This document shows, piece after piece, positions 11,238 to 26,200 of a DNA stretch of 64,000 bases. The stretch spans positions 9,641,021-9,705,020 of the forward strand of contig OW388303.1 of NCBI GenBank assembly GCA_936450465.1, written 5' to 3'. A model generated the notes under the pieces. It saw only the letters and a program-made list of their open reading frames with translations. It did not search any database and was not told the origin of the DNA. The stretch comes from Gibbula magus (Eukaryota; Mollusca; Gastropoda; Trochida; Trochidae). Every line of letters starts with the position of its first letter. Within the stretch, counting starts at the first letter, position 1. The translations under genes were made by a program, and so were the position numbers.

Positions 11238-14200
11238 GTAAGTTGTAATGATCTTTGCCTCTTTTATATTTTATATTTCAAATTCAAATATTTCACAGTT
11301 GAAAAAAAATGTACATGCAAATCTAAAATTTCTAATTATTTAACAACTTATTTTGAGTTGTCTGATAAGTAGAATCAAAATGTTCAAATCACAGTATAAA
11401 TTTAAATTGTTTTGTATTAAGCAAAATTTCTTACAACTCTATTAAACATACACTCAATGTAAGGAGTAATAAGTAAAAAGAGCTGAGGTAAACAATATTT
11501 CGTTAAATTGTGCACCACTCTTTACGAGTTGGCAGGTAAGTAGTATTTTCTCTGTGAACTGTTTCCACGTGGAACTACTTTTCTCTGTCTGAGTGATATG
11601 GTTCCTCATCTAGGAGTGACATCATACCTCTTGTGTAGATGTGATCCAGTGCGGTCGTGAGTCTGTGTGCATGTTTAGATATGGGATGGAGAAATGTTGG
11701 TACTGTTGAGTGTTTTGAGGGGGAGTAAGGAGTATATGTAAGATTAGGTTCAGGATAGGACAATCTGCAGTATTTCGCAATAATCACTTCACAGAGAATT
11801 GAAAAAAAATATAGAAAAAGTTTATAAAAGTCTCATGTCATCAAGAAGTAGAACTACCGGTATTACAATTAAACACGCAACCTCACACAGCCAGAAGCCC
11901 ATATTTTACAATTAATATATCAAACAGTTTATGACAATGGCGTCATTGGTGCAAACCCAGAAAGTCTGAGAGTCTAGCTGGCACCAGTATCCTACGTTGT
12001 GGATCAAAACTCAAAAGTTGGACATCAAAATGACAATGCTACAAGCAGTTTGTTTGCTATATAACCAAAGGTTGGAAACAATGGTTGAATGAACTGATTC
12101 TCATAAAGGATTGAAACCCTAAACCTCACAAAGTCTGCAAAATCTACAATAGTGCAAACAGTTGCTCCTGCCAAATTAAATACACGAAATAGTAATGGTC
12201 AAATAAATAAATGAAACCCAGATCATGGGATAATTGCACAAACCAGTCCTAACACTAAGGTTAACTTTAGTGCAATCATTTCAAATATTGTGCTACTTCT
12301 TATGATCTGAATGAATATCAGTTACTTTATGATTTTGTGCAAGAGAACATAGGATATTCCTATAAAGGCATCATCTGGTCAACACTATGTATGGAACAGA
12401 ATGAGGAAGGAAATGATTGGAATGTTACAACCAGAATGAGTCAAATATTCCCCAATTGACTTATCAAGAGTGTTGCTGTAGGGGACAGAGTCAAGTGGTG
12501 CAGATGGGGGGACTTCTATTTTCATAATGTAGAAAACTGATACAAAACATACTGTCCATGTCAACACTTATACATGCCGAACCAATGTGTATGGACAGTT
12601 GACTCTTATCAACAAACTGGTCGTCGCTAATGGCTGCAATATTGCCCAAGTGGCGTTAAACAATAACTCACTCACTCACTCACTCAACAAACTGGAATTG
12701 GTCACTCAAGATTATATATAACTAATTCGGAGGAGATCCGAGACCAGCAGGTAATATACAAGCAAAGATCAGGGTCCCATTGCACAAAACTCACTAAGGT
12801 AACTTTACTGCAATGGTAGAGGATGGCATCAATGTTAACCTTGTGTTAAGGTTGTTTTGTGCAACGACTACCAGATCAGTTCTTGATGATCTAATTCAGG
12901 TGTTCAAATATTTATATGCCTGAGGCATTGGTCTTTTTATGTATTTGAGCATTATACGGTTTAGTGATAATACAACCATGAGGATATGGTTATGAGTATA
13001 TATACCTGGGGAAATTATTCTTGATACTGAACCTAACTTTGGGGTGTTTTGTAGTCATTTCGGGGCATTTTCCAGTTCCAGTTCTCGAGTCACAAATGGT
13101 TCTAGAGTCACAGATGGTTCTTGATTCACATGGGATTCAAACCCGGACCTTTCGACAGTACTGAATGCCCCAACACCATACCCACTCAGCTACCATTTGT
13201 TCACTAAACAGTGTATAAGCTTCTATTTTTGTTCTCTGAGCACGGAGTAGGGTTGAAGTACCTATGTACTAGATGTCAAATGGTTCCCCATTGACTTATA
13301 TCCTCGCTAGCTGTGGGGAAGTGAGTCAAGTCGTGTGAACAGACTGTGTAGAAGCACCTGTGTGGAATAGCTTCAGGTACTTTGTACTTAGTGGCTAACT
13401 GCATAGAGGTTATAAGTGAACTGTCATTATTGGCTATTTCTCATTTCCTTGTTTTAAGATGGTGTATAAGTGTTACCAAATGATCATGAAACACCAGGGA
13501 CATCTAATACATTCTGATAGAAACGGTTTGACTCTAGTTACATTCACTGACAATTGATCACAAATGTGAAATGATCCATTGTGTGTTTGGGTGGAACAGT
13601 ATGTGTAGCAACTATACAGTTATACCTCTGCTACGACGCAGTCGGGGGTATATAGCACTCCATGTGTCCGTCAGTTGGACACTCGAAAATTATATGACTT
13701 GGAAACTTCATGTTTGGTATAGATGTTACCTATGTGGTGGTGTTATGCCTATTAAGGGTTTCAACTCCAAGGTTCAAATAATTTTTGAAGTTTTGACCAA
13801 AAACAGTCACATTTCAGGACTTTGGTTGGAAGCATTACTCAAACATTTCTCATTTGTATGGGGGATTTAGCAAAGTGGTGACATTGTAACTCCAGAATGT
13901 CAATTCATTCAAAAGTATTGTTATTCATTGTCATGATTAGCTGCATATACATATATTTGAAATTAATCAATGGTATATGAAGGCGGTCCAGCTACAGGCA
14001 AGTATATGTGAGGCTGAGCTGTGCTTCCCAAAAGAATTACTTACATCATCTTTGAGGTTGTCAAAAAAAGGTTCAAGACTTAGGAACACTTCAATTTACA
14101 TTCAAATTCTAACAGAATGGCTTGGCTCGATACTATTGTGTAATTTACTACTGCTGACTGGAAAATATCCATTCTGTGTTTTACAGATAGGAAAGTAGCA

Positions 14201-17200
14201 CTGACACAATGTCCTGTTTCCCTAACGACTTACTTTAGCTGAAGGGAAGGGTGTAGGGGCACCTGTATCTACTGACTTCAGGTACATTGTACTTACTGAC
14301 TTCCTGCATATAGGTAGTATGTAAACCATCACTGTCGAAGAGTAATCTGATGTGTCCAAGTGGGGTTGTAAATGTCCTGTAGGAAAGGGCACTGGTCAAC
14401 ATGTTGGACTTTGTGTCAGTGGGTCCAAGTAGGTCCATGGTTCAAATGTTGTTAGGAACTCGATAAAAACATGTTCTCATGGTAAGATTTGTTGTTACAA
14501 CTTGTAGCATTCAATCTGTAGTATTGACAAGGATGTGCTGCAGTTGAAGAGTTGGAAATACATTGAAGTTCTCATGGTACGTACCACTCAAGTTGGACAT
14601 ACTGCAACTCAAGCCTACATAATAACAAAAATGATGACATAGGAAAACATTTTTTTTTAAATAGTCACTCAATACATGTATTTGGGCAAGGTGGTCATTT
14701 GTGTGACCTTTATTCGTTAGGTGAGGTGAGGTGATGTGAGGTGAGTTGGGGTTTAACGTGGATTTCAAGAGTATTTCACTTATATTGCGGCTGCTAGTAT
14801 TAGGGAAGGGAGAAAGCCCGCAACGCCATGTGGCTATGCATTGCGGTGAAACCTGTGAGCATCGGCTGGAACTAGCGAACCATGGGTGGTACTACGCTGA
14901 AATTCAGTGTAGCATTGCACTCAAACCTTACTGCGTGTAGAACAGTTCTCTACTGCAGACAAAGTTGCCATGCCCCTGGCGGGATTCGAACCCTGGACCT
15001 CTTGATCTGAAGCCGAATGCGCTAACCACTGCGCTATCCCGCGCCCCCCCCCCCCCCCCCCCCCCCCCCCCCCTTTCTTGGTACCCTAGAAACTCTGTGT
15101 GGTGTTCTTTGTTAACCTCACCACCTAATGATGTATTTGATGTATTAAAATGTATGGCTATAGTTCAATTTGTATTGCAAAATAAAGTTTGTCAGTGTAT
15201 TATAAATCATGCAAGAAAGGAAATCTGTCTATAATCACATTCAGTGATGTGAACCAATCGAGAGGGTATATATCCTTGAAGCTAAATTCATTGAATTTGT
15301 TGTAATATGAAATTATTTCTGATATGCCATCATGTAGATGAGAGATTTTCCGTGCAATTGATATCATTTATATATGTTGAAAAAAACTGTAGTAACAGAA
15401 AGCTAGGATATATAATGACTCTTTAAGACGATCAGAGTAATATCTCAACTTGATACTGAGACTCTAAAAAACTTGTAATTAGTACAAACATGTTAATCCT
15501 TGGACCAATAAGTGTGATATCTCCCAGGTGGGGGTGTGATAAGGTGGGACATCTGCTTATAGGTGATTAGCATCCTGTCCGGGAGTAATTAACGTAATTA
15601 ACACATTAACATCTGTCTTAAACTGACGGAAGCAGGGAGCAAGATGAAAAATGGTTGAAGTGTTGAAGAGAAGAGAGTTTGGCAAATTTCCACATTAATA
15701 TGAATGTGTCAAGATATGCAAGCGATATGGCAATGTCTTGTGATCTGAAAAATTACGTTTTATATTCACAATCTTGAAAATCCTTTTATTATTCATCCGT
15801 TGAAGATATCGCTGTTTATATACTTAAGTGATGAGTAATAAAATGTTTACTTCCAAATGACACGACGTCATAACAGTCCAGATATGACGTCACTATGTAA
15901 GCGGTATGACAGCTAGGGCATGTGTTCTCTCCATCTATCGACAATTATTTTGCAATTTAGAATTATCAAATAGACAATAAAGGGGGGGGGGGGGGGGGGG
16001 GGGGGAGGATAGAACAGGACCCAACCTATTTGAGGCCATTGCCAGTCTTGACAGTCAGGCATATGAAACAGAAAATGAAAAAGTAGGGGGAGTGTCGAGG
16101 TCCGGCGATATCATTGTATCGTAAGGAATACAATATACAAAACGTGTTGGTCCATAAAATAGAAAGGATGTAACCAAGTTTTTGGTTAAAAATTCCTTGA
16201 GTTCCTAGAGTTATTTAAATCAGCAATAGGACTCTAACCTTGGTCCTCCATCCATAATTAGTATGTATGTGTGTCTTTCACAGTCGTCTGATGGACACAA
16301 TTGTAGATGGCACTCCGATTCACAAAGTATATTAAAGAAAACTAGTTTGTCATGGAGATGGAATTCTAAAGATCTTGAAGGCCATTTGGCACATCAGTCA
16401 ACTTACTGGCTACACATGTATAGGTGTCACATTGAGATATGATTGATGACAAATCAAGACATTTTTGTGTCATATCAAATTAAATTAACTATTTGTCATA
16501 TTTAAGATTTTGAATATTTTGAAAATTTATCAAATTAACCAAGCTATCAATACCAAAACGATAAATTCATGAACTGATTTTGATATATTTTGATGTCTCT
16601 TCCATGTTTAAGAATATTCTCATCACTGAAATGAAGGCTTAATACAATTATAAAATGCATGGGGAATAAATGTAGGTGATCCAGGAAGATGTCAAATATA
16701 ATTGAAGCAAACTAGTGTGTCTTGCAATTAGGATTGTAGGCTTGATAGCTTGCAAATCAGTCAAACAAATTGACATTTTGCTTTCAATGTCAGCTCTAAC
16801 TAGGTCGCAAAACAACTGAAATTAAATAGCCTTGATGGTAAATCAAATGAAACCAAACAGTACATTAGAACCGAGCTCCAGTCTGGAGATGCGTCTCTGG
16901 TTGATAATCTACTGGCTCCATGAAGACTTGTATTCAAGAGGTTAAGCCTTGGGTTACTATGGTTTAGTGAAATGTAACTTCAAGACATTACTACAATGCA
17001 AAAAACAAAAATTGTAAGATATACAAACATATTAAAGCAATAATCATCGCCACCGATCTCTGCAATATTGACCAAGTGACAATAAACAAGAACTCACTCA
17101 GTTAAAGCTTAAAGCAAAAATCATTTAGGGAACTTAAAGTTCTTTCAGCAAATCAGTAAGAAAATGAACAAATATAGGTTACACATCAAGAAGTCAGAAA

Positions 17201-20200
17201 GATGTCAAATTAGATTATCACAAACTAGCGTGTCATCGAGATGGAATGTAAGCACTTTAAGTGCATTTGCCAAAGCACTCAAACTAATCCTAACAATCCA
17301 TTAAATAACCGTCAATTCCAGAGTAAAGTTTCTGATAAAATCTAATGGCTCCATGTATCGAAAATACCGTTACCATTATCCTGCCGAGAACACCATCCAT
17401 TGTATGAAAAATTCAGATTATGAATATGAATTGCCGAGGTGTTTCTTGACAATCAAACAATTTTAAATTCTAGAACAGTCTGTCAGATACTTGACTGAGC
17501 TGCTGAGTTGTCCTTGATTCTGATACATATTCTAATGGCACCCATGACAAGAAGTGTCTGCCAGAGACTGCGGAGGTGAGTCTTGACAGTTACTCTCTTA
17601 TAAACAGGCAATGAAAATAAACACGGGAGACAGGGTAACTGGGTTTCTCTTTAATTCAATTACTCGGATCCATTTCTTGAGGGTCATAAACTAGTGTAAT
17701 GGTTTAATTGGCAGGTGACAGTTAGATGAAGTCAGGTCAGAGTTGGGTGGCATAGCACTAGATCTGTTCTTGATGACCTCCTTGTAATGGTGAAGTCAAG
17801 GTTTTGTGTGAAATATAGATTTGTATTTTTTTTTCCCGCTGTTGAAATGGTGAAGTCAAGGTTGTGTGTGAAATATTCTTAGATATTTATTTATTCCGCT
17901 GTTGAAATTGTGGAGTAAGGGTTGTATGGCAACTTGCTTTGTTTTGAGTAAGATTCGTTGTTGATATTCTCGTTATAATGTGGTAATTCAACTTTCTTGG
18001 ATAGGTTCTGTATCGACAAATCTTTGACAGAAATTTGTTTTTCATTTTATTGTTGAAATGTTGTAGTCATGGTTGCATGTCAACAATAGATCTCTGTTCT
18101 TAACGACCCCGTTGTAATGTTGTAGTCAACCAAATAAATGCCCATAGTTGTTAAATAACACATTAAATGATAAAAATTGGAATAACTTTGACTCAGTTTG
18201 TTCTTAAGGACTTTGTTGTAGTAAAAGGAATAAATGTTCATGCAGAAGAAAGCTGAAATTGTATTTCATAAACTACTTTTTTTAACATAAATCGGTAAAA
18301 TCTGGGCATATATTACAGTGTTTACGGTACGTCCTTACCCCGAGGGGAACAGAGACATGGTTGACGTAGATTTCCTCAAGTAGAGGCCATGTTGTTGTCA
18401 CACGGAGGATGTATATTTTATGTTTCCTGTGGGCTAAACAGCAGCTTACACAAACTTTTGTTCTCAATTCCTCTCTCCAATCGCAATTCTTCAAACAATT
18501 TCTTGTGGTATTTTTATAAGTCAAATGATTAAAAAATAGATGAGTTTGGAAAATGTTGTCAATATTTCGAAATTCGTGAAAATAGTTGACTTTTAACTTT
18601 AACTTAATCTTAAAATAATGCAAATTGGATATGCCACAAATGAGCCAAATTTCTTCTTTGTGTTTCAAGGTGTACTTTGCAATATTAGCAATTAAAATAT
18701 GGAAACTCAATTGAACGGTTTCTCAGGCTGCAAAATCAAACATGTTTACGGTTTTATATCCTCTGAGGTCCAAAAAAGGGGTACAAGACACAAGCAATGA
18801 CAATATATTGTTCAGTTCTTCCAAGAGATTACAATTTGCATTGCTAACACGAATTTTACCTAGCAAAACCTTAAAGCATAGAGGTCATAGAACACATACA
18901 TTTAACATCAAACCATCTGATCATTTCTTAAAGGGGCAGTAGCACGTTTTTTGCAAATTTAATTTTTTCAAATTTCTCATTTGTAATGATAGTTTATGTC
19001 ATTTATATTTACTTAAGAGGGTAAAACATCTTATTACACAAACCAATTATCCGTATTGGTAATAACGCTGTTGCGTATTATGCAAAAATTGCATGGCGGC
19101 CATTTTATTGTGAACACATTTTATTATTTAAAAGTACATAAACGATTTCCATGGCTTCAATTTACGGAACCATGTACACCCATCTTTTAACTTGATTTTC
19201 TGAGGAGAGAAAGGTGTTTTACTATTGGTTACATTATTTTTCAAATACATTTCATCAACTTATTAGAGCGAAAAAACGTGCTACTGCCCCTTTAACATAC
19301 AAGTCAAAGACTAGGGGGCATACTGTCTCAGACTAATGGTGATTGTTACTTATGTTATTACTAAGGGTTAAGAGTGGCCTTAACACTAAGGAGGTTTTGT
19401 GAACCTGGGGCCTGGTTATTTGAAGATTCCTTTATGAGGTATGCTTCTGAAATAATCCACATTTTTTTCCAAAATAGTTTAAGGTCTGTCAACAAAACGA
19501 GGTGAAAAAGTGTTATTTAAAATTCTTTTAAAAGCAAGAACGAAAAACATGCTAATTAGTGATGCAAGTTGGTGCTGACGGAAACCGTTTCCCAGATGTT
19601 GAGGTCGAATTATAATCTTCACGTATTAATCTTTGAACCTCATACACCATTTCAACAGTTAACTAACCGGAAAGAAGCTTAGCCAGAAACTGGTATACGT
19701 ACCTTGACGAGAACATTCAAACATTTCCTGTTTAACGGAGGTGGGTGGAAATGTTAGTATGACGAGTAGGATAGGTAAGCTAGGTACTGCCAAGAATGCA
19801 GGTAATCTGGGGAATGTATAATCCATACCTACATCTAATATACACAGTAAATATACAAGCTGACCCTTCTACCTGTTTAATTAGTGGAGGTGTGATGCAG
19901 GTGGTGTGTTTATGTTTCCTTTGTATATGTATAGATAGAGGAAAGTTTTGGTTATCTATATCTGTTTGTCACTTTTCTAAGCTTAGGAATATCTGTTGGT
20001 AAAGTGAAATAAGAGTATTAATATTAAGTACATTTTTTCTGATTAATATTAATTGATATGTCCTTTTATGATATGATATTTCATATTAATATGAGTTTAA
20101 CATGCGGAAATTTGATTTACATCATACAGGCATATGAAAATATAGGTTTACAGCCTTAAAGACAAAATATCATCAAATTTGCACTCATGGTGTTGCTTGG

Positions 20201-23200
20201 AATTATGATTTTACAATGTTGAGGGGCGTGATAGCGCAGCGGCTTCCGATCAAGAGGTTCGTGGTTCGAATCCCGCCAGGGGCACGGCAACTTTGTCTGC
20301 AGTAGAGAACTGTTCTACACGCAGTCAGGTTTGGGTGCAATGCTTCACTGAAATTCAGTGCAGTACCACCCATGGTTTGCTAGTTCCAGCCGTTGCTCGC
20401 AGGTTTCACCGCAATACATAGCAACATGGTGTTGCGGGCTTTCTCCCTGCAATAATACTAGCTGCCATGATATAAGTGAAATAACCTAAAGTAATAATAA
20501 TAAAGTGGCATTAAATTCTAACTCACCTTACCTCACCTCACAATGTTGAAATATTGAATGTTTAATCAGAAATGAAAGTGTTTTGTTCCATTTAGGGTCA
20601 TATCAATGTGCATTCCATTGTAAGAGTGTTGCAGTGACCAGGTTAATGAACATGGTATCCACACCTTGGGGAGTATTCAGCTCTCTGTCTGTTAACAATT
20701 TAAAGATTTAACATTTCAAGTATATACTCTGTCAGGTGATTCAGAGGGGGAATTCAAAATAACAAATTAATAGTTCTAATAGCTATTTTCTTTTAAATGT
20801 TCATTTGAACGTTATTTACGGAAATTTGACATTAAATTAGATCAACTTTGAATATATTATGTTGCTAACTCAGCTTTGTTACTTTTAAGAAAATTATTTC
20901 TTACTTACCGGTAAATCACTATAATTTGATGATGAAAGAAGTACTTTTCTCTTTTAACTAATCATTGAGCATCATAATCTATTTGTCCATTAACTTCTAT
21001 AGAAATGCTACAGTATCACTGAAAGCTCTTACACAAGTGCATAAGGGCATTGTTTGAAAAAATCCTGTTCTTGTTAAAGACATGTCAGTGTGTGTTCTTT
21101 AGTTTGAATGATTACACAAACTGGCCGCAGTTCAATTAAAGAGATTCCCGGTGCCTGCAACATCTTCAGAAGCATTGGGTACAGGGCAATTACTCTGGTT
21201 TCCCTTGACGTCATGCCGTGGAATCGGTAATGTCTGTAATAGAACAGGGGCAGGTTATGGGGAGGAAATGATGGAGGGGTAAGAGGATAAGGGGAAACAA
21301 AAATGAGGGGGGGGGGAGGTTAGAAAGGGAGGTGGAGAGGAAAAGAAAGACAGTCTGTTACACGGTAATGGAATAAATTCTAAGAAGCTCCTTCTTTATA
21401 TTAAATGATTACTGTTATATGAGAGACTTCACTTTTCATGGATCAAAACTATTTTTCTTTTTTATTTTGTTGCAAAATTTAGGATGGCCAATATACAGAA
21501 ATCACAAATATAGGGATGAGCCACTGCTAAGTATAAACTATGAAAAGGTTTATGGAATCGTGAACGACTCTTGTAGAACAAGGAGAAAGGAGAGTGGCGA
21601 GGGGTTGTTTGGGTCTTGTGAAAAGAAATTCTATGAATCAAGTTTTCAATACCAATATTACCCCCCAATATTGTCCTGAACTCTTTGTTAAACACATCAT
21701 AGTGTTATAGGTAGGGGTCTTGATTATAGGGGATCTTGAAGGGAACATCTCCGGGGTGAATGTTTAAGTTAGGGAAGTGAGGGAGGGGTAGGGACCTTTT
21801 AAAATAAGGAGGTGAAAAGAAGGGGAGAGAGAGAAGAGAAGGACAGTGGAGAATTAAACGAGAGGAGGAGAGAAAAGACGGATTTGATGCAATCAGAATG
21901 ACATTGGATGAGGAAAATTTTAATATATTAATAATATATTTTATATATTTTGAATATAATATTTTAAAGGATTTTGAAAAAAGAAGGATAGGAGTTTTTG
22001 AGAATAGGAGTTGGAAGTTGAGGAGATGATTCTTCAGAAGGTGGAGAGGGATTGTACACAGTGACAGGGGGAGAGCAACTACATTAGCAAACAAATGTAT
22101 AAGTCCCGCCAAAAGCCTTATGATTAAAATAATACGTGTATAGCGAACAACTGATATAGCGAACTAAATTATTTGGTCCCCTGGAGTTTGTTATATCCGT
22201 GTTCTACTGTAAATAAGTTATTGATACTTGGCAACAAGAGACAAAATTCCAAAAATAAAATCAACACAATACCTCTTTCTGAGTTAAAAACCTCAACGAT
22301 CAGAAAATCCAATTATTATTTCATATATTTCTATTTTCATTTACGTAGGAGGTTTTCCTAAGATTTGTTGATGAAGATATTTGGCAAGTGGTGATGGCAG
22401 AAAGTAACACATGGTAGTGAAGTGTACGTGGAGGACGGTCTGTAAACAGGATGTACTCTTGTAGAAGTATGCAAGTTTATAATCTGTGACATCAGTAGAC
22501 TCTTGTTTATGACCAATATCTTATAATCTAATGGGATCTTGTAACTTATTGCCTCAATCCTTATTTTGTTTTAATTTAAAATTAGTTTTTTTTTAAATTT
22601 AGATATATTAGCATCAAAATAAAAAAAATAAGGCATCCACATTGACTGTTGATGACATACAAGTTAAATTAAACTCATCATTGAAAAATTAAATTTAATG
22701 ATCCGATCTGAAATATGATATATTTTTCTTCTTTTAAATAAGCAACTTTGTTTTCATCTTCTTCTTGTGCCTGTGTATTCAAATAGCTATAGACTTTCTA
22801 AAATAGAGTTCTAGCCTGTATGAAAGGCTCTTTAATGTTATACAATCATGGTCATGAGTTAATCTGTGATTTCAGATCAGTCCTTTCTTAACCCGTGACA
22901 CGACTGATCCTGAAATATCTGGAAAACCTCAGTCCTCGAAGACCAACATACTGTACCAGGAATTTGTCAATGTTTCAGTCAGCAAATCTGCAACATTTGC
23001 ACTGACAAAAAATTCCCAAAACAATTATCTTTGAAAAAGGGTATTTTTGTGGGACAGCATTCGACGAATTGCTCCTGTTTTTTGCAAAGGGATGATTTAC
23101 CTTTCATGTTGAATGTTACTCTGATGAATATTGATAGCATTATTATACCCCGCCACGAAGTGGAAGGGGGATATAGGTTTGAGCTCTGTCTGTCCGAGAT

Positions 23201-26200
23201 AAAGGGGAAAGTTCTCTGAGCAACTATTTAAGATAGGATAACCAAATTTCATGTGGCTTGAGATTACCGGTATCTATATACCTTCGTGGAGTTCACATGA
23301 AGTTTTTTTCTGGAGTTATTATCCATGTTCCGTTTTTTTTTATCCCACCGGTATGTAATACCGTGGGATATAGTCAACGCCCCGTCCGTCCGTCTGTCCG
23401 TCCGTCCGTCCGTCCGTCCGTCGTACCGTCTGTCCGTCCATTATCATTTCGTTTCCGGAGCAGAACTCGAAAACCATTTATCATATCTTTCTGAAACTTC
23501 ACATATGTATTACACATTTACTGCAGTGGTGCCTTTTGATATTTTCAGATTTAAATTTTTTTTTTTTTTTTTCGTTTCCATAGAAACTTGTTGAATTTGG
23601 ACTTTGTCAGAGACAGGTTCGTTTCCGGAGCACAGCTCCAAAACCGTTCATCATATTTTCCTGAAACTTTGCATGTGTATTACCCACTAACTGAAGTGGT
23701 GCCTTTTGATATTTTCAGATTTCTGAAAATTTTATTTTTGGTCGTTTCCATAGAAACATGTTGAAGTTGGACTTTGTTCAGAGACAGGTTCGTTTCCGGA
23801 GCACAGCTCCAAAACCATTCATCATATCTTCCTGAAACCTTAGCATGTGTATTACCCACTAATTGAAGTGGTGCCTTTTGATATTTTCAGATTTCTGAAA
23901 ATTTAATTTTTTCTGTTTCCATAGAAACATGAATGGGATGTTGGTTGTTGTTGATTTTGACTGCTTCTGGAGCAGAATTCTAAAACCCTTAACATACCTG
24001 AAACTCAGCATCTGTAATACCCACTAACTGAAGTTCGGTAGTAGATACACACGTATCTGTCAAAGGTGTGTTTTACAAATTTTGTGGAACCGGTGGGATA
24101 TGTCATCTTCTGATGACTCTTGTTTTTTACTCTGTTCATGTTATCTCCAAGTTTTCTCAGAAACTGTTAGAGAGAGAATACCGTAAGCAAATTTGGTGTG
24201 AGGTTTGAAGGCATAAATACTTTGTTGAAAATGAGAAGCGATCAATTATGATGTTATAGTTCTAATGAGAACCAATGTGATGTGAGATGTTCATGACCAT
24301 GTATTTTTGTTTCAGAAATGGAAGTATGTAATACAGTAGAACACGGATATTGTGAACAGACGGATATAGCGAACAAATTTATAACTCCCGCCAACAGCCC
24401 TATATAATGCCAAACGCAAAGAGCGGATATAGCAAACTGAATTCTTTGGTCCCTTGGAGTTCGTTACATCCGTGTTTTATTGTATAACCATCTATTTCCT
24501 ATCCACCATAACGTCCCTGGTTGTAGTGTTACTAAAGTACTGCCACTGCAACAGGGTAACAGGAAATGATGAAATACCCGTTACCACTTTTCATGCTTAT
24601 CTCTCTGTTTCCAGTCCTGTACATCCTGGCATGCCTGGTCGATTTCTTCTGTAACCACCAGGATTACACCCGGTAAGTTACCCGAGTTGCTGTAACTCTC
24701 ATAGAAAATAAGATGGTAATTCTACATTAGTAACCCAAGATCATCCATTCATTATTATTAACTGCTTAATTGTGTAGATTCCATTCTAATTGTCACATAA
24801 ACACTAACAATTATCCATGTCCTGTAGCAGTTAATAATTAATATTAAGTAATACTTAGATGGTAGATTCTTAATAGCTTCTTTCTGTTTCTTAACATCCT
24901 GTGCTGCATTAACCCCTACCCTGCCGGAATATTTGTGGTAGAGCTGGTCGCTGGTTATTCACTAATATTTCATACCTGTGAACCTTTAAACTTTTACCAT
25001 ATTTATACAGATCTTAAGGTTAAATATGTCTATATTGTCATATAAGGTAAAACAAAAGCTTTTCTTCAACCAAATATTTTTTTATAATAAATTGCTTTCT
25101 GTTAAGTTTCTCATTAAGGTTATAATTAATATTTATGTATTTCATGAAAAAGATATAAAGATGACTGAAATCAAAAGTATATTTTGGGAGTTCTTTGCCA
25201 AAAAATAAGAACTTTTTGCTTGTCTGATACAAGCTGTAGGAACTCAGGGTGGCCAGGTATGTTACTTTCTCTGTCTCCAAGTTCTGATTCTTAATTTGGT
25301 AACATGGAATGGTCTGGCACCAATCAATCCAACATTGTTTTCTATTTTTGATACAATTTCCCTTCTACAAAAGTAACTTCTATATATTTCTCTTCTCAAA
25401 AAATATTTTAAAGGATAGATGAAATGACATATGGTCAAAATCGGATTCATTAAAATGGGATGTCAATTTGACAATTGCTCGATTTTAAATTTCTGAAATT
25501 GGTCCATAAGTTACTTATATACGGCTTTTAAAAAAAACGCCTTATTTGACCCCGGCGACCAGAATGAAAGTCTGTGGGGGTGTGGCCCCTGAAGGGATGA
25601 CTTCTGTGACGTATCAGGAGGAATTTGATTTTCGGCGATAGTCATAATTCAACGTTATTTCGCAACATTTTGGTTGTTAATTTCACAAAGAAATCTTCAA
25701 TAAACCAACTTAAATTTCCCATATATCGAATGTTTAGATATCCATCTAGGTAATTCCGCAGATGACAATTACATAATTATTACATAAACATGTCGTTTTG
25801 GCGATGTAATACACCTCATAAATTCATTTAGAGGCAGTGATAATCATCATTAATTAATTAACGAGAGGCGGCGGAATAGCTGTCTAGCCGGCCCAGTCTG
25901 TCGCTTATCACAGTCACGCCTCAGTGAGCATTTACAAAATGAATCGCCCTACTGATTGCGCTAGTGTTAAAATGGGCGAATTAAAATCGTTTTAATTATC
26001 AATTGCAAGTGTATATTGTCTCGATTTTATGCTCAATTGATTCCGATGTACAATATACGTAGAGGTATTCATCTGTCATTCTTGAGAAAAATTCATTTCA
26101 TCAGATCTTTAAACACTAGTAGAAAAAACAACTGAAAAAACAGATTGAATTCTTTTTCAGAAGGGATCCTCCTTGGGGTACTTATTGCATAAAATCCTTG

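Noticed and set aside
14965..15044. Possible tRNA gene on the minus strand (intact A and B boxes)
   Set aside because: It continues into a SINE body shared with another copy, and no acceptor stem closes it.
21705..22112. 135-codon minus-strand Leu/Ser/Pro-rich frame
   Set aside because: It lies over polypurine tracts; the composition explains the open frame.
23258..23494. Protein with a [11 protein letters not shown] repeat
   Set aside because: It is a translation of the CCGT microsatellite of a Helentron-like element.
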